Positions 55,196-64,000 of a stretch of DNA of 64,000 nt are shown one piece after another. The stretch comes from Flavobacteria bacterium GWA2_35_26 (GTDB taxonomy: Bacteria; Bacteroidota; Bacteroidia; Flavobacteriales; Flavobacteriaceae). The position numbers and the translations under genes were made by a program. Numbering within the stretch: the stretch's first letter is position 1; the number at the start of each line of letters is the position of its first letter. The DNA lies in contig MGWH01000002.1 in NCBI GenBank assembly GCA_001800905.1, forward strand, positions 124,001 to 188,000. The letters are read 5' to 3'. The notes under the pieces were generated by a model. The model did not search any database. It was not told the origin of the DNA and saw only the letters and a program-made list of their open reading frames with translations.

Positions 55196-56659
55196 TTAGA
55201 ATTTCAATTTTTTAATTAACGAATGTAATACTTGATTGATCTCCTTTGAAATTGAAAATCGATAATTAATATATACGTAGAAAATAGTTACCAGAATGGA
55301 TTTTAATACAATGCCCAGTATTGGATGAAATGGAAACTTCCAAAAATAAAACAACACAAATAAAATAGCTGTAATTATAATCGAATACACCGTTTGGATT
55401 GTAAACGGGTACAAATGCATTCGTTTTACTACAAACATTAATTTAGCGACACTATAAATAGTTATTGACAGTAAGGTGGCTATAGCTGATCCCGTAATAC
55501 CGTATAAAGGAATAAATATCCTATTCAATACAATCGTGAAAAACACAAGCATCAATCCCAGAAACAATACCATTCGGTAATATTTAGAATTAAAAATAAT
55601 AGCATTATTATTCCCTAGGATTAAGTCAAAATATTTGGATATACCAATGATAAATACAATCCAAATTCCCCCCGCGTAATCTTTGGGCAGCATTTCGTAT
55701 AATTGATCAATATTGACAAAAATGCACAACATAACAAAGCCGCCTACAATTTGTAAATTGAGAGAGGTTTTTTTGTACAAATCATTCAATTCATCGTGCT
55801 TGTTTTCATGCATTAATTTGGCTGTAATCGGATATACAATTTGATGCATCGCCCGACTTGGCACTGAAATTACTAAGGCAATGTAGGTCGCCACTGAATA
55901 AAATGCAATATTGCCAATGTCCATATATTGGTTCAACATAATTTTATCGCCATCCAAAAGTAGATTGGCCACACTGCCAGATAAAATAATATAAAAAGTG
56001 TATTCTAAAATACCTTTTACGTTATGGGGTATCGAAAGTTGAAAATCAGGTTTTTTCACTCTAAAGGCATAAAGCATCGTGATTAATAATGCAACGAAAT
56101 AGATTCCTGCCGTTAAGTAGATGAACTCTATTGCAGTAATCCATCCCAAATACATACCTACCAAAGCAACCAATGAAAACAATCGCAATCCCACTTCTTT
56201 GATGAAATTTCCAAAAACCGAATGCATATGCACTCTAGCCCAAGCGTAAAATATCTCAAAATAAGCCATACACAATCCGATAAATGGAATTAAATAAATA
56301 AACTCTTTTACAATTGGATTTTTCTTGGTTACAAATAAACTAATCTCATCGTAAAAAAATAAGCCTAAAAGCAAAAGCGGGATCGTTAATACTAGTGGAA
56401 ATAAAACCGAAAAGGACAAAAATTGATTTTGCTCTTTTTCTGTTTTGCATTGCGAATAAAACTTAACTAAGGTATTCTGCATTCCAATCGCAAACAAAGG
56501 CATGATGACATTGGCACAAGACAGAATATAATTTGACAAACCGTAATAGGTTTTTCCTAAAATAGAGGGGAATAAAAAAATCGTACTTATACCGCCAATC
56601 GCAAAACCAATATAGGTGATGATGGTATTCTTTAAAGACTGATTTAAGACGATTCCCAT
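55196..56659 (-). CDS. Polysaccharide flippase (MATE/MurJ-Wzx superfamily)
   Basis: 487 residues with roughly 12-14 membrane helices throughout, and no obvious soluble domain. The opening (VLNQSLKNTIITYIGFAIGGISTIFLFPSILG) and YSVATYIALVISVPSRAMHQIVYPITAKLM are typical of oligosaccharide flippases that move lipid-linked glycan units across the inner membrane. It follows the GT4 glycosyltransferase by 15 nt and belongs to the YfhO-glycosyltransferase-flippase group. Confidence 0.9.
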   Translation of the reverse strand: MGIVLNQSLKNTIITYIGFAIGGISTIFLFPSILGKTYYGLSNYILSCANVIMPLFAIGMQNTLVKFYSQCKTEKEQNQFLSFSVLFPLVLTIPLLLLGLFFYDEISLFVTKKNPIVKEFIYLIPFIGLCMAYFEIFYAWARVHMHSVFGNFIKEVGLRLFSLVALVGMYLGWITAIEFIYLTAGIYFVALLITMLYAFRVKKPDFQLSIPHNVKGILEYTFYIILSGSVANLLLDGDKIMLNQYMDIGNIAFYSVATYIALVISVPSRAMHQIVYPITAKLMHENKHDELNDLYKKTSLNLQIVGGFVMLCIFVNIDQLYEMLPKDYAGGIWIVFIIGISKYFDLILGNNNAIIFNSKYYRMVLFLGLMLVFFTIVLNRIFIPLYGITGSAIATLLSITIYSVAKLMFVVKRMHLYPFTIQTVYSIIITAILFVLFYFWKFPFHPILGIVLKSILVTIFYVYINYRFSISKEINQVLHSLIKKLKF

Positions 56660-56674
56660 AAGTAAATTGGTATA

Positions 56675-57973
56675 TTATTGTTGACGAAGTAATTCGACTA
56701 ATTGTTGGGTTAAATTTTTTCTTGAATACTGCTGAAGTCCAACAGCATGGGATTGTAATTTTGATTCCAAAAATTGGTTATAATACTCTTGAATGGTTTG
56801 CTTTAATTTAGCTTTTTCTGAATACTCAAAAAACACTCCCGTATTAGTATTGGTAATAATTTCAGCAAAATCTGAATCTTTTGGACCGATAGCTACTATT
56901 GGTCGTTCCGAAACCATATACTCAAACAACTTTCCTGGTAAAATACTTTTTGTTTCTTCTGAATTAATTTCAATTAACAATAAAACTTGTGATTTACGTT
57001 GGTGTGCCACTGCTTCGGCATGCGATACATAACCTAGATTATTTAAAAACGAATTCAATCCAAATTGTTCAATTGTCTCCAAAACTTCTTGACTTATTGC
57101 GCCAATTAATTTGATCTCTAAATGGGATTTAAAATCAGGGATTTCAGTACAAAGTTCCACCAAACTTTCCCATAAAATTTTAGGATTTCTTTCTGATAGA
57201 AAAGAACCAATATGAGCCAAACTAAATTTTGCATCCAAGGTTTGTTTGTCTACTTTTTCAACATCAAAACCATTGGTAATTACTTCGATTGGTTTAGTGG
57301 TTAAAGCTTGAAACTCGGCTTTAGTGGTTTTACTGGTTACGATAATGGTATCAGCTGAATTCAACACTTGACTTTCTAGTTGTTTGTGTTTGTTGGCTGC
57401 ATATTGAGATAATCGTAACGATTTATGGTATCCAATGGTAGTCCAAGGGTCACGGAAATCAGCCAGCCACTTTAGATTCATTTTTTGTTTTAATTCCAAT
57501 CCGATCAAGTGCAAACTATGCGGAGGTCCAGATGTAATTATAGTATCAATTTCGTTTTCACGAATGTACTTTTCCAAATAAGCAACAGAAGGTTTTACCC
57601 AAAAAACACGTGCATCAGGTATAAATAAATTACCACGTACCCAAAGCATCAGCTTTTCTAAAAATGATTGCTTTTTTTGATTGGGAATAATTCCCGAACT
57701 AATTTTCTTGGTCTTGTTTTTGGATAAAAAAGAAGCCAATTGGTAGGGTTCAAAAATGGGTGTTTTTAAAATAATAGCATTATCTGACACTTCAGAAACC
57801 AAATTAGAATCCACAATTGGATAGGTTGGATTTTCAGGTACGTATACGATAGGTTGTACATCAAAATCAGGTAAATACTTCACAAACTTCAACCAGCGTT
57901 GCACTCCTGGTCCTCCAGCTGGCGGCCAATAATACGTAATGATTAAAAGTTTTTTTGTGTTATTATTTGCCAT
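56675..57973 (-). CDS. Glycosyltransferase, GT4-like family
   Basis: 432 residues with two Rossmann-like halves (GT-B). N-terminal YYWPPAGGPGVQRWLKFVKYLP is the sugar-acceptor side opening; the C-terminal half contains LLLIEINSEETKSILPGKLFEYM(V)SERPIVAIGP, with the conserved Glu-containing nucleotide-sugar site. Donor and acceptor are not readable. It overlaps the YfhO gene by 11 nt and precedes the flippase, which points to surface-glycan synthesis. Confidence 0.9.
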   Translation of the reverse strand: MANNNTKKLLIITYYWPPAGGPGVQRWLKFVKYLPDFDVQPIVYVPENPTYPIVDSNLVSEVSDNAIILKTPIFEPYQLASFLSKNKTKKISSGIIPNQKKQSFLEKLMLWVRGNLFIPDARVFWVKPSVAYLEKYIRENEIDTIITSGPPHSLHLIGLELKQKMNLKWLADFRDPWTTIGYHKSLRLSQYAANKHKQLESQVLNSADTIIVTSKTTKAEFQALTTKPIEVITNGFDVEKVDKQTLDAKFSLAHIGSFLSERNPKILWESLVELCTEIPDFKSHLEIKLIGAISQEVLETIEQFGLNSFLNNLGYVSHAEAVAHQRKSQVLLLIEINSEETKSILPGKLFEYMVSERPIVAIGPKDSDFAEIITNTNTGVFFEYSEKAKLKQTIQEYYNQFLESKLQSHAVGLQQYSRKNLTQQLVELLRQQ

Positions 57974-60392
57974 TATGCTGCATTTCGATTGTCTTTTTTC
58001 TTTCGAAATAAATTCCGCCTATCAATAGTAAAAGGATTCCTATAGAACTTACCAAAGTAATTGTGCTACCTGTTTGAACCACTTGGGGCTCAAACTTAAA
58101 TTCAACCGTATGTTTTCCCGCTGGAATTAGTAAGGCTCGCAAAACATAATTAGCTTGAAGATATTCTACTTTATTTCCGTCGACATAGGCATTCCAGCCA
58201 TTTTTATAATACATTTCAGAAAACACTGCTAAACCTTCATTCGCATTAATCGAAGTGTATTTCAAATGATTGGGTTGATACGATTCCAAGGTGATTACAG
58301 CTGAACTGTCTTTGGCGAAAGCCGATTTATTTATTGCAAACTCTTTTGAATTAATAACCGCTACATTTTTAGAATCTAACTGATCCAATGCTTTCATCTC
58401 TTCATCTGCAGTTGGAACTAATTTCACCTGACTCACAAACCAAGCATTCCCATTAGCGTCGGGATTGGCAATTGGAAACTCTTTCCCCTCTTTATCCGTT
58501 TGAATCAAATATTTAACATTCAAGAAATTCAAAGGTTCCAAATTATTTTTGGCAATTTGGTAATCAAATAATTGCTGCATTCTTCTTGGTTTAGCCGCAT
58601 GATAGCCCCCAATTGATTTATGAAAAAACGAAGCTCTAGCGCTAGATAAATTACCATTGATTTCAAATACGCGATAATTGCTGCTGTCTTGCAAAATCTG
58701 TGTATCAACTGGAGTGGCTTGAAAAGGCACTTCTATTTCTCGTTTACTCACAAAATCTTTTTCCGAAACGTATTTTTTATCCACTACAAAGAGATCAAAA
58801 ATCATGACCAATCCAATAACAACGATAGTAGTTTGTTGTGCCAATTTATTCTTGATAAACAACCATAAAGATCCAGCCACAAGAAGAATAAAAAAAGCAG
58901 AACGCAACAAATCAGCACTATACATGGTTTTTCGATCTGCTTTCAAAGCGTCAACAAAGGCAGGTCCATAATTTTTAATAAAATAGTCATCACTTTCCGC
59001 AGAAAAACTAAACGTTCCTTTAAACAAAAACAGTATTAATAACACTCCAAGACCAAACAAGGTGGATTGAAGTAAGCCTTTCTTTTGTTGGTTTTGATCC
59101 AATTGAAAAAAAGACTGCAATCCCATAACTGCTAATACCGGAAAACACAATTCTAGAAGGACTTGTATAGAAGAAACTGCTCTGAATTTATCATACAACG
59201 GAATATGATCAATAAAAAAGTTGGTTAGAACTGGGAAGTTTTTTCCCCAAGACAACACCAAAGCAAACATAGCTCCTCCAAAGAAAACATATTTGATTTT
59301 ACGATTGTCTATAAACAAAGCTAAGAAAGCCAAAAAGAATACTACTGCCCCGATGTATGCTGGTGCAGCAACAATAGGTTGGTCTCCCCAATAGGTAGGC
59401 ATACCTTTTACATAATCTTGCGCTTGACTATCTGGCACTCCTTGACTGATCATGAACTGGTACATGCTACTATCTGTTCCTAAAGTTTCATTATTGGATC
59501 CTCCAAAAAGACGTGGCGCAACCAAATTGAAACTTTCTGCAATACCATAACTGTATTCGGTAATATAATCTCGAGATAACGCACTGTTTTCAGTAGCTTT
59601 AGAACCATTACTATTGAAGGTCAATTCGCTTTTTCCTCTAGTACTGAATTTAGTATATTCGGTTGTGGCTAATAAGTTGGTAGCATTGGCACCAATAGCA
59701 AAAATTCCTGCTAAAGCCAAAACTCCAAATGCAATCCCTAATCCTTTAAAGTCTTTTTCTTTAATAAATTGAAAGGCAAAATAACCCACCAACACCAATA
59801 AAAAAATCAATAAATAATAGGTCATTTGAAAGTGATTGGCATTGATTTCTAAAGCTGTAGCAAACAGAGTGAGTAAACCACCCCAAACGTATTTTTTTTG
59901 AAAAACCATTATAAATCCTGCAATAACTATGGGCATATAACCAATAGCATGCGCTTTCGAATTGTGTCCCACTCCTAAAATAATGATCAAGTACGTTGAG
60001 AAACCAAAAGCAATCGCTCCAAAAAATGCTTTCAAAGGATCAATTTTTAACACTAAGAGTAATCCATAAAAGCCCATGAAGTATAAAAATAAATAATCGG
60101 CTGGTCGAGGTAAAAAACGCAATACATCATCTAGAGCGCCTACATAATCATGAGGGTATTTTGCTCCCAATTGGTAGGTTGGCATTCCTCCAAAAGCAGA
60201 ATTGGTCCAATACGGTTCCGTGTCTGTAGCTGCTCGAAAATCAATTTGCTCTTTTGCCATTCCGGTGTACTGGGCAATATCCGATTGGAAAATTTGTTTT
60301 CTTTGTAAAACAGGATAAAAATAAATCAAAGAAACAAGAACAAAACCAATAATGGCAAGCAGATGTGGATAGAACGTATTTAGTTTTTTCAA
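57963..60392 (-). CDS. YfhO family membrane protein
   Basis: 809 residues with about 12 membrane helices over the first 540 residues and a large periplasmic C-terminal domain, then a last helix (TLVSSIGILLLLIGGIYF). The opening LLAIIGFVLVSLIYFYPVLQ and the C-terminal region VNYVLRALLIPAGKHTVEFKFEP are family hallmarks. YfhO proteins are GT-C-type membrane glycosyltransferases linked to glycosylation of surface polymers such as lipoteichoic acid in Firmicutes; in Bacteroidota the substrate is unknown. First gene of the flippase group. Confidence 0.9.
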   Translation of the reverse strand: MKKLNTFYPHLLAIIGFVLVSLIYFYPVLQRKQIFQSDIAQYTGMAKEQIDFRAATDTEPYWTNSAFGGMPTYQLGAKYPHDYVGALDDVLRFLPRPADYLFLYFMGFYGLLLVLKIDPLKAFFGAIAFGFSTYLIIILGVGHNSKAHAIGYMPIVIAGFIMVFQKKYVWGGLLTLFATALEINANHFQMTYYLLIFLLVLVGYFAFQFIKEKDFKGLGIAFGVLALAGIFAIGANATNLLATTEYTKFSTRGKSELTFNSNGSKATENSALSRDYITEYSYGIAESFNLVAPRLFGGSNNETLGTDSSMYQFMISQGVPDSQAQDYVKGMPTYWGDQPIVAAPAYIGAVVFFLAFLALFIDNRKIKYVFFGGAMFALVLSWGKNFPVLTNFFIDHIPLYDKFRAVSSIQVLLELCFPVLAVMGLQSFFQLDQNQQKKGLLQSTLFGLGVLLILFLFKGTFSFSAESDDYFIKNYGPAFVDALKADRKTMYSADLLRSAFFILLVAGSLWLFIKNKLAQQTTIVVIGLVMIFDLFVVDKKYVSEKDFVSKREIEVPFQATPVDTQILQDSSNYRVFEINGNLSSARASFFHKSIGGYHAAKPRRMQQLFDYQIAKNNLEPLNFLNVKYLIQTDKEGKEFPIANPDANGNAWFVSQVKLVPTADEEMKALDQLDSKNVAVINSKEFAINKSAFAKDSSAVITLESYQPNHLKYTSINANEGLAVFSEMYYKNGWNAYVDGNKVEYLQANYVLRALLIPAGKHTVEFKFEPQVVQTGSTITLVSSIGILLLLIGGIYFERKKTIEMQHNGK

Positions 60393-60440
60393 TGTAGAAA
60401 TAGTTTGGTTAGCATATAGAAAATCGGGACGGAAGCAAAT

Positions 60441-60722
60441 TTAATCTATTTCTTCGTAATCCACATAATCCCCAACTTTTTTGGTTTCTCGAGGGTTTTT
60501 AGCATCAGTTTCTTTGTAGATAATCTCATCATTATTTTGCGCTTTTTTCCAAGCTGCATCTTGAGCATATTGCTGTTGCTTTTGAAAACTTTCACCTGCT
60601 TTTTCAACTGCTTTTTTTACCAACATTGGCAAAAACAAGCGGGCTAAAAATTTAAATAAATAGTAGAACATTATTACATAAAATACTGTTCTTATAAAAT
60701 TCGAAAAAGAAGCTTCTTGCAT
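60441..60722 (-). CDS. DUF4834 family protein
   Basis: 93 residues. An N-terminal membrane helix (about 10-35, TVFYVIMFYYLFKFLARLFLP) is followed by a helical, charged segment (KKAVEKAGESFQKQQQYAQDAAWKKA) and an acidic end (VGDYVDYEEID). It matches the DUF4834 family of Bacteroidota; function unknown. It lies 48 nt upstream of YfhO on the same strand and may share its transcript. Confidence 0.8.
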   Translation of the reverse strand: MQEASFSNFIRTVFYVIMFYYLFKFLARLFLPMLVKKAVEKAGESFQKQQQYAQDAAWKKAQNNDEIIYKETDAKNPRETKKVGDYVDYEEID

Positions 60723-60739
60723 AATCAGAATATTTTGCC

Positions 60740-60770
60740 CAAAAATAATAAATCAATTGCTCAAATTAAA
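60740..60770 (-). promoter_or_regulatory. Putative promoter of the DUF4834-YfhO-glycosyltransferase-flippase unit
   Basis: Minus-strand TATTTTTG (60740-60747) with TTTA (60767-60770) at 19 nt, 17 nt before the ATG. Confidence 0.45.
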
Positions 60771-60802
60771 GTTATACCTCTTAAATAAATAATAAATTAT
60801 AG

Positions 60803-60810
60803 TACTTTTG
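60803..60810 (+). promoter_or_regulatory. Putative -7 box of the outer-membrane transporter gene
   Basis: TACTTTTG, 37 nt before the ATG at 60848. No clear -33 partner. Confidence 0.35.
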
Positions 60811-60847
60811 AAAAGCATTATTTGTATCCAAACCAACAAAGTAAACT

Positions 60848-61798
60848 ATGTTTAAAAATAACCCTTCAATTCTATTAGGCTTTTTACTAATTCCACTATT
60901 GGGTTTTGCTCAATATACGGACCAAATCAACTCCAATAGACCTGGTGAAACGATGTCGGCTTTTTCAGTAGGCAAATCAGTAATCCAATTAGAAACTGGT
61001 GCTTATGGCATTAGTCAAAAACACCATTTGCTTAACTATGTTACCAACGGTTATGGCATAGATGCAACGATTCGTTATGGTATATTTAAGGAAAAATTAG
61101 AATTCATTGCCGATATCCAATATCAAAGTCAATTGTATGAAGCTCGCTTGATTACAATGGACCAAAAAGCACTTAAACAAACTATTTTAGGAGCGAAATA
61201 TTTACTGTTTGATCCTTTTAAAAATCAAGAAAAAAAAGTAAATGTATACAGCTGGAAAGTCGACAAGTCTTTTAAATGGAAGCAACTGATTCCAGCAGTA
61301 TCTGTTTTTGCTGGTGCGAATATCACTTCAGCTAACAATCCGTATCATTTTTCTCCGAAGGCAGGTATTTCACCAAAAGTTATTTTGATTACTCAAAATC
61401 ATTTTGGCGACGGGAGTTGGGTATTTGTTACTAATACCATCGCTGATTATATAGGGACAGAATTTCCAAGTTATGGCTATGCGGTAACACTTACAAAAGG
61501 AATCAATAAAAATTGGTCTGGATTTATAGAAAATCAAGGCTATAAAAGTGATTTTTACAGCGATTTAATTGTCCGATCAGGAGCAGCTTATTTAGTCACT
61601 GAAGATCTTCAACTAGACGTTTCAGCTAGTGCTAGTTTAAAAAACACCCCTTCCATTTTTTATGGAGGAATTGGTTTTTCTTGGCGATTTGATAAAAATT
61701 ATGTGGAAATAAGAACGCCAATTGAAGAAGATCCCATCAGTGTAAAAAAAGTTAAAAAAGAAAAAATTAAAAAGAAAAAAAGATTTCTGATTTTCTAG
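60848..61798 (+). CDS. Outer-membrane protein, phenol-degradation MetA-pathway transporter-like
   Basis: 316 residues with a signal peptide ending at GFAQ (about residue 21). The mature N-terminus QINSNRPGETMSAFSVGKSVIQLETG is the signature of the MetA-like outer-membrane family (FadL/OmpA-like beta-barrels). A beta-strand pattern continues to GIGFSWRFDKNYVEIRTP. After this the protein ends in an odd lysine-rich tail (VKKVKKEKIKKKKRFLIF), which cannot be part of the barrel. Substrate unknown. The GNAT-like gene starts 9 nt downstream. Confidence 0.78.
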   Translation: MFKNNPSILLGFLLIPLLGFAQYTDQINSNRPGETMSAFSVGKSVIQLETGAYGISQKHHLLNYVTNGYGIDATIRYGIFKEKLEFIADIQYQSQLYEARLITMDQKALKQTILGAKYLLFDPFKNQEKKVNVYSWKVDKSFKWKQLIPAVSVFAGANITSANNPYHFSPKAGISPKVILITQNHFGDGSWVFVTNTIADYIGTEFPSYGYAVTLTKGINKNWSGFIENQGYKSDFYSDLIVRSGAAYLVTEDLQLDVSASASLKNTPSIFYGGIGFSWRFDKNYVEIRTPIEEDPISVKKVKKEKIKKKKRFLIF

Positions 61799-61807
61799 AA
61801 CTATACC

Positions 61808-62926
61808 ATGATTGAAATTAAAGAAGCCGTTACCAAAAGTGAAGTAACCGATTATATCAAATTCCCTTTTTCATTATACAAAGAAAATCAATATTGGGTC
61901 CCGCCCATTATCGCTGATGAATTAGAAACTTTTGACAAAAGTAAAAATCCAGCATTCGAAAACGCCGAAGCCTATTTTTATTTGGCCTATCGCAACAATG
62001 AAATTGTAGGCCGAATTGCCGCCATTATCAATTGGGAAGAAGTCAATAACCAACAAAAAAAGAAAGTACGTTTTGGCTGGTTTGACGTCATTGATGATGT
62101 GGAAGTAACCAAAGCTTTACTTGAAAAAGTGTATGAGCTAGGCCAAAAAAACAATCTTGAATATGTCGAAGGTCCGATGGGATTTTCAAATTTGGACAAG
62201 GTTGGCGTACTCACCGAAGGTTTTGAAGAAATTGGCACCATGATTACCTGGTACAATCATCCGTATTATGCCGGTCATTTTGAACAATTAGGGTATGTAA
62301 CTGAAAAAGAATATTTGGAAAACAAATTTCCTTTTGAAAATGTAAAATTAGAGTTTTTTGACAAAGCACAAGAGTTAATCAAAAGGCGCTATCAACTGCG
62401 ACCTGTCAATTTTAAAAAGACCAAAGAAGTTTTACCTTATGTGGATAAAATGTTTGATTTGTTTAACGCTTCCTATGCCAGTTTATCCTCATTTGTAGCC
62501 ATTTCAGATGTACAAAAAGATTATTTTAAGAAAAAATACATCAGTTTTATCAATCCGGAATACATCAAATTTGTAGAAGATAAAGACGGTAATTTAGTGG
62601 CTTTTGCCATCGTAATGCCTAGCTTTTCAAAAGCATTGCAAAAAGCAAAAGGTAAATTATTCCCTTTTGGATTCTTGCATTTACTCAATGCTAGAAATCA
62701 TAGCAAAGACGTTACTTTTTATTTGATTGGCGTTCATCCAGAATACCAAAACAAAGGAGTTCACGCGATAATTTTCAAAGAATACCACACCACTTTTACC
62801 GAAAAAGGAATTCAAAATTGCATCCGAACTCCTGAATTAGCCGACAATCAGGCGATTCATTTGCTTTGGAAAAATTTTGATCCCAAAATTGTATGCAGAA
62901 GAAAAACATTCAGAAAAGAATTATAA
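61808..62926 (+). CDS. GNAT-superfamily N-acyltransferase-like protein
   Basis: 372 residues. The N-terminal half (KFPFSLYKENQYWVPPIIADELETF, then AYFYLAYRNNEIVGRIAAIIN and LEYVEGPMGFSNLDKVGVL) and the C-terminal half (VAFAIVMPSFSKALQKA, FYLIGVHPEYQNKGVHAIIF) show a GNAT acyl-CoA fold; the HPEYQNKGVHA stretch is the CoA-binding loop. Natural substrate unknown. It converges with a serine-palmitoyltransferase-type gene, so a role in N-acylating a sphingoid or capnoid base is conceivable but unproven. Confidence 0.78.
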   Translation: MIEIKEAVTKSEVTDYIKFPFSLYKENQYWVPPIIADELETFDKSKNPAFENAEAYFYLAYRNNEIVGRIAAIINWEEVNNQQKKKVRFGWFDVIDDVEVTKALLEKVYELGQKNNLEYVEGPMGFSNLDKVGVLTEGFEEIGTMITWYNHPYYAGHFEQLGYVTEKEYLENKFPFENVKLEFFDKAQELIKRRYQLRPVNFKKTKEVLPYVDKMFDLFNASYASLSSFVAISDVQKDYFKKKYISFINPEYIKFVEDKDGNLVAFAIVMPSFSKALQKAKGKLFPFGFLHLLNARNHSKDVTFYLIGVHPEYQNKGVHAIIFKEYHTTFTEKGIQNCIRTPELADNQAIHLLWKNFDPKIVCRRKTFRKEL

Positions 62927-62931
62927 CTAGT

Positions 62932-62974
62932 AGTCAAAAAAAAATCCATTCAATTGAATGGATTTTTTTTGACT
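62932..62974. terminator. Bidirectional terminator between the GNAT and SPT-like genes
   Basis: Palindrome atccattcaattgaatggat at its core, extended by A8-9/T8 and agtc/gact, forming a hairpin of about 21 bp. It serves both converging genes. Confidence 0.88.
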
Positions 62975-62984
62975 ATACTTTTTA

Positions 62985-64000
62985 TTAAGCATCCAAATCT
63001 ACTTTGGTTTGCTCTGCAATTTGTCTGTACGTACCGTTAACTAATTTCTCGCGAATCGCTTCAAACGCTGATAAGGTTTCGTCAATATCAGCCAAAGTGT
63101 GTGAAGCAGTAGGAATCATACGCAATAAAATAATTCCTTTTGGAATTACTGGGTACACCACAATCGACAAGAAAATTCCGTAATTCTCTCTCAAATCGTT
63201 CACCATTACCATTGCTTCTGGAATTGAACCTTCTAGATATACTGGTGTGATACAGGTATTCGTATCTCCAATATTAAATCCTTTTTCTTTTAAACCGTTT
63301 TGTAATGCATTCACATTAACCCACAATTTATCTTTTATCTCTGATGATTGACGCAATAATTCCAAACGTTTCAACGAACCAATAGTTTGAATCATTGGCA
63401 ACGCTTTGGCAAACATTTGCGAACGTAAATTGTATTTCAAATAATCGATGATTTCTTTATCTGCAGCAACGAATGCACCAATGTTCGCCATCGATTTGGC
63501 AAAAGTTGAAAAGTATACATCAATTTCGTCTTGCACTCCTTGCTCCTCACCTGCTCCAGCACCTGTTTTTCCTAATGTTCCAAAACCGTGTGCATCGTCA
63601 ACTAATAAACGGAAGTTGTATTTCTTTTTCATGGCTACTACTTCTTTCAACTTACCTTGTTGGCCACGCATTCCAAAAACACCTTCAGTGATGAACAAAA
63701 TTCCACCACCAGTTTCAGTAGCAATTTTTGTCGCACGTTGTAGGTTTTTCTCCATACTTTCCACGTCGTTATGACGGTAAGTAAAACGTTTTCCACTGTG
63801 CAAACGAACACCATCAATAATACAAGCATGTGCATCTACATCGTACACAATAACATCATTTCTAGTAACCAAAGCATCAATAGTAGACATAATTCCTTGG
63901 TAACCAAAATTCAATAAATAAGCTGATTCTTTCATGACAAAAGCTGCTAATTCTTGCTCTAATTGTTCGTGGTATTTAGTATGTCCACTCATCATACGAG
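62985..64000 (-). CDS. PLP-dependent acyl-CoA:amino acid C-acyltransferase (serine palmitoyltransferase-type), 5' end missing
   Basis: The gene runs off the right edge; the frame stays open to 64000 (R-MMSGHTKYHEQLEQELA), so the first roughly 60 codons are absent. It belongs to the alpha-oxoamine synthase family (AONS, KBL, SPT). The cofactor aspartate is in LLVDDAHGFGTLG and the PLP lysine in FSTFAKSMANIGAFVAA. The latter stretch fits serine palmitoyltransferase, or the related cysteate acyltransferase that makes the sulfonolipid base capnine in flavobacteria, better than biotin or threonine enzymes. Which amino acid is used is open. Confidence 0.85.
   Translation of the reverse strand, partial: RMMSGHTKYHEQLEQELAAFVMKESAYLLNFGYQGIMSTIDALVTRNDVIVYDVDAHACIIDGVRLHSGKRFTYRHNDVESMEKNLQRATKIATETGGGILFITEGVFGMRGQQGKLKEVVAMKKKYNFRLLVDDAHGFGTLGKTGAGAGEEQGVQDEIDVYFSTFAKSMANIGAFVAADKEIIDYLKYNLRSQMFAKALPMIQTIGSLKRLELLRQSSEIKDKLWVNVNALQNGLKEKGFNIGDTNTCITPVYLEGSIPEAMVMVNDLRENYGIFLSIVVYPVIPKGIILLRMIPTASHTLADIDETLSAFEAIREKLVNGTYRQIAEQTKVDLDA

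Noticed and set aside
1-64000. CRISPR arrays, transposons, prophage, rRNA or tRNA genes
   Set aside because: I found no regularly spaced repeats, transposase or integrase products, terminal inverted repeats with a gene inside, or cloverleaf-like sequence in the spacers.

Overview
The window is a stretch of AT-rich chromosome from a member of the Bacteroidota, most probably a Flavobacterium or close relative. The evidence is the protein families (DUF6452/DUF6048, DUF6095, DUF6787-like, DUF4834, TIGR02757, a LuxC-type acyl-CoA reductase next to a ferredoxin), the AT-rich spacers, the scarcity of Shine-Dalgarno sequences, and recurring promoter elements of the flavobacterial type (TTG-like -33 and TAnnTTTG -7 boxes). 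I see no prophage, transposon, CRISPR array, rRNA or tRNA. It reads as an ordinary, densely coding core-genome segment with about 62 protein genes, two of them cut by the window ends, and one frameshifted gene.

Layout. 1-3.8 kb: the end of purB, then guaB, an HMG-CoA-lyase-like gene and pyrD on the minus strand. 3.9-7.3 kb: the translation operon thrS-infC-rpmI-rplT, in which infC has no ATG/GTG/TTG at its conserved start and seems to begin at AUA. 7.4-14.1 kb: a secreted nuclease-like protein, dnaB, accA, and the operon tgt-lptF/G-like permease-EamA exporter. 14.2-18.8 kb: rlmD with two flavobacterial envelope proteins (DUF6452 lipoprotein, DUF6048), then a minus-strand group ending in an RlmL-type RNA methyltransferase. 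18.9-23.6 kb: a compact plus-strand run (methyltransferase, ZIP transporter, PH-domain protein, murQ, DUF6095, pentapeptide-repeat protein, lipoprotein, TerC). 23.6-29.5 kb: parE-parC (topoisomerase IV) and ychF on the minus strand. 29.7-32.2 kb: a TonB-dependent receptor. 32.2-36.3 kb: a dicluster ferredoxin, divergent from acyl-CoA reductase-serC-serA. 36.4-40.4 kb: a LolD-type ATPase, TIGR02757, a DEAD-box helicase and a lactonase-like beta-propeller.

40.8-47.3 kb: a dihydroorotase-like protein without its metal ligands, an esterase, an MBL hydrolase, a large conserved protein of unknown function, bcp, and an endonuclease III without its Fe-S cysteines. 47.4-50.9 kb: a three-gene operon that looks like lysine catabolism (lysine/saccharopine dehydrogenase-like, DUF1338/HglS-like, ALDH7/AmaB-like). 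51-55 kb: an ECF sigma factor with a tiny downstream gene, uvrA, and a frameshifted small membrane-protein gene. 55.2-60.7 kb: a surface-polysaccharide group (flippase, glycosyltransferase, YfhO, DUF4834). 60.8-64 kb: an outer-membrane protein, a GNAT-like protein, and the truncated gene of a serine-palmitoyltransferase-type enzyme.

No single new defence or mobile system stands out. The most unusual signals are enzymes that keep their fold but lose metal sites: TGT without its zinc cysteines, a dihydroorotase homologue with four of its metal histidines replaced, and Nth without its four cluster cysteines. To these I add the AUA start of infC, the uncharacterised 473-residue protein at 44.6-46.0 kb, and three intergenic arrays with 7-bp periodicity.
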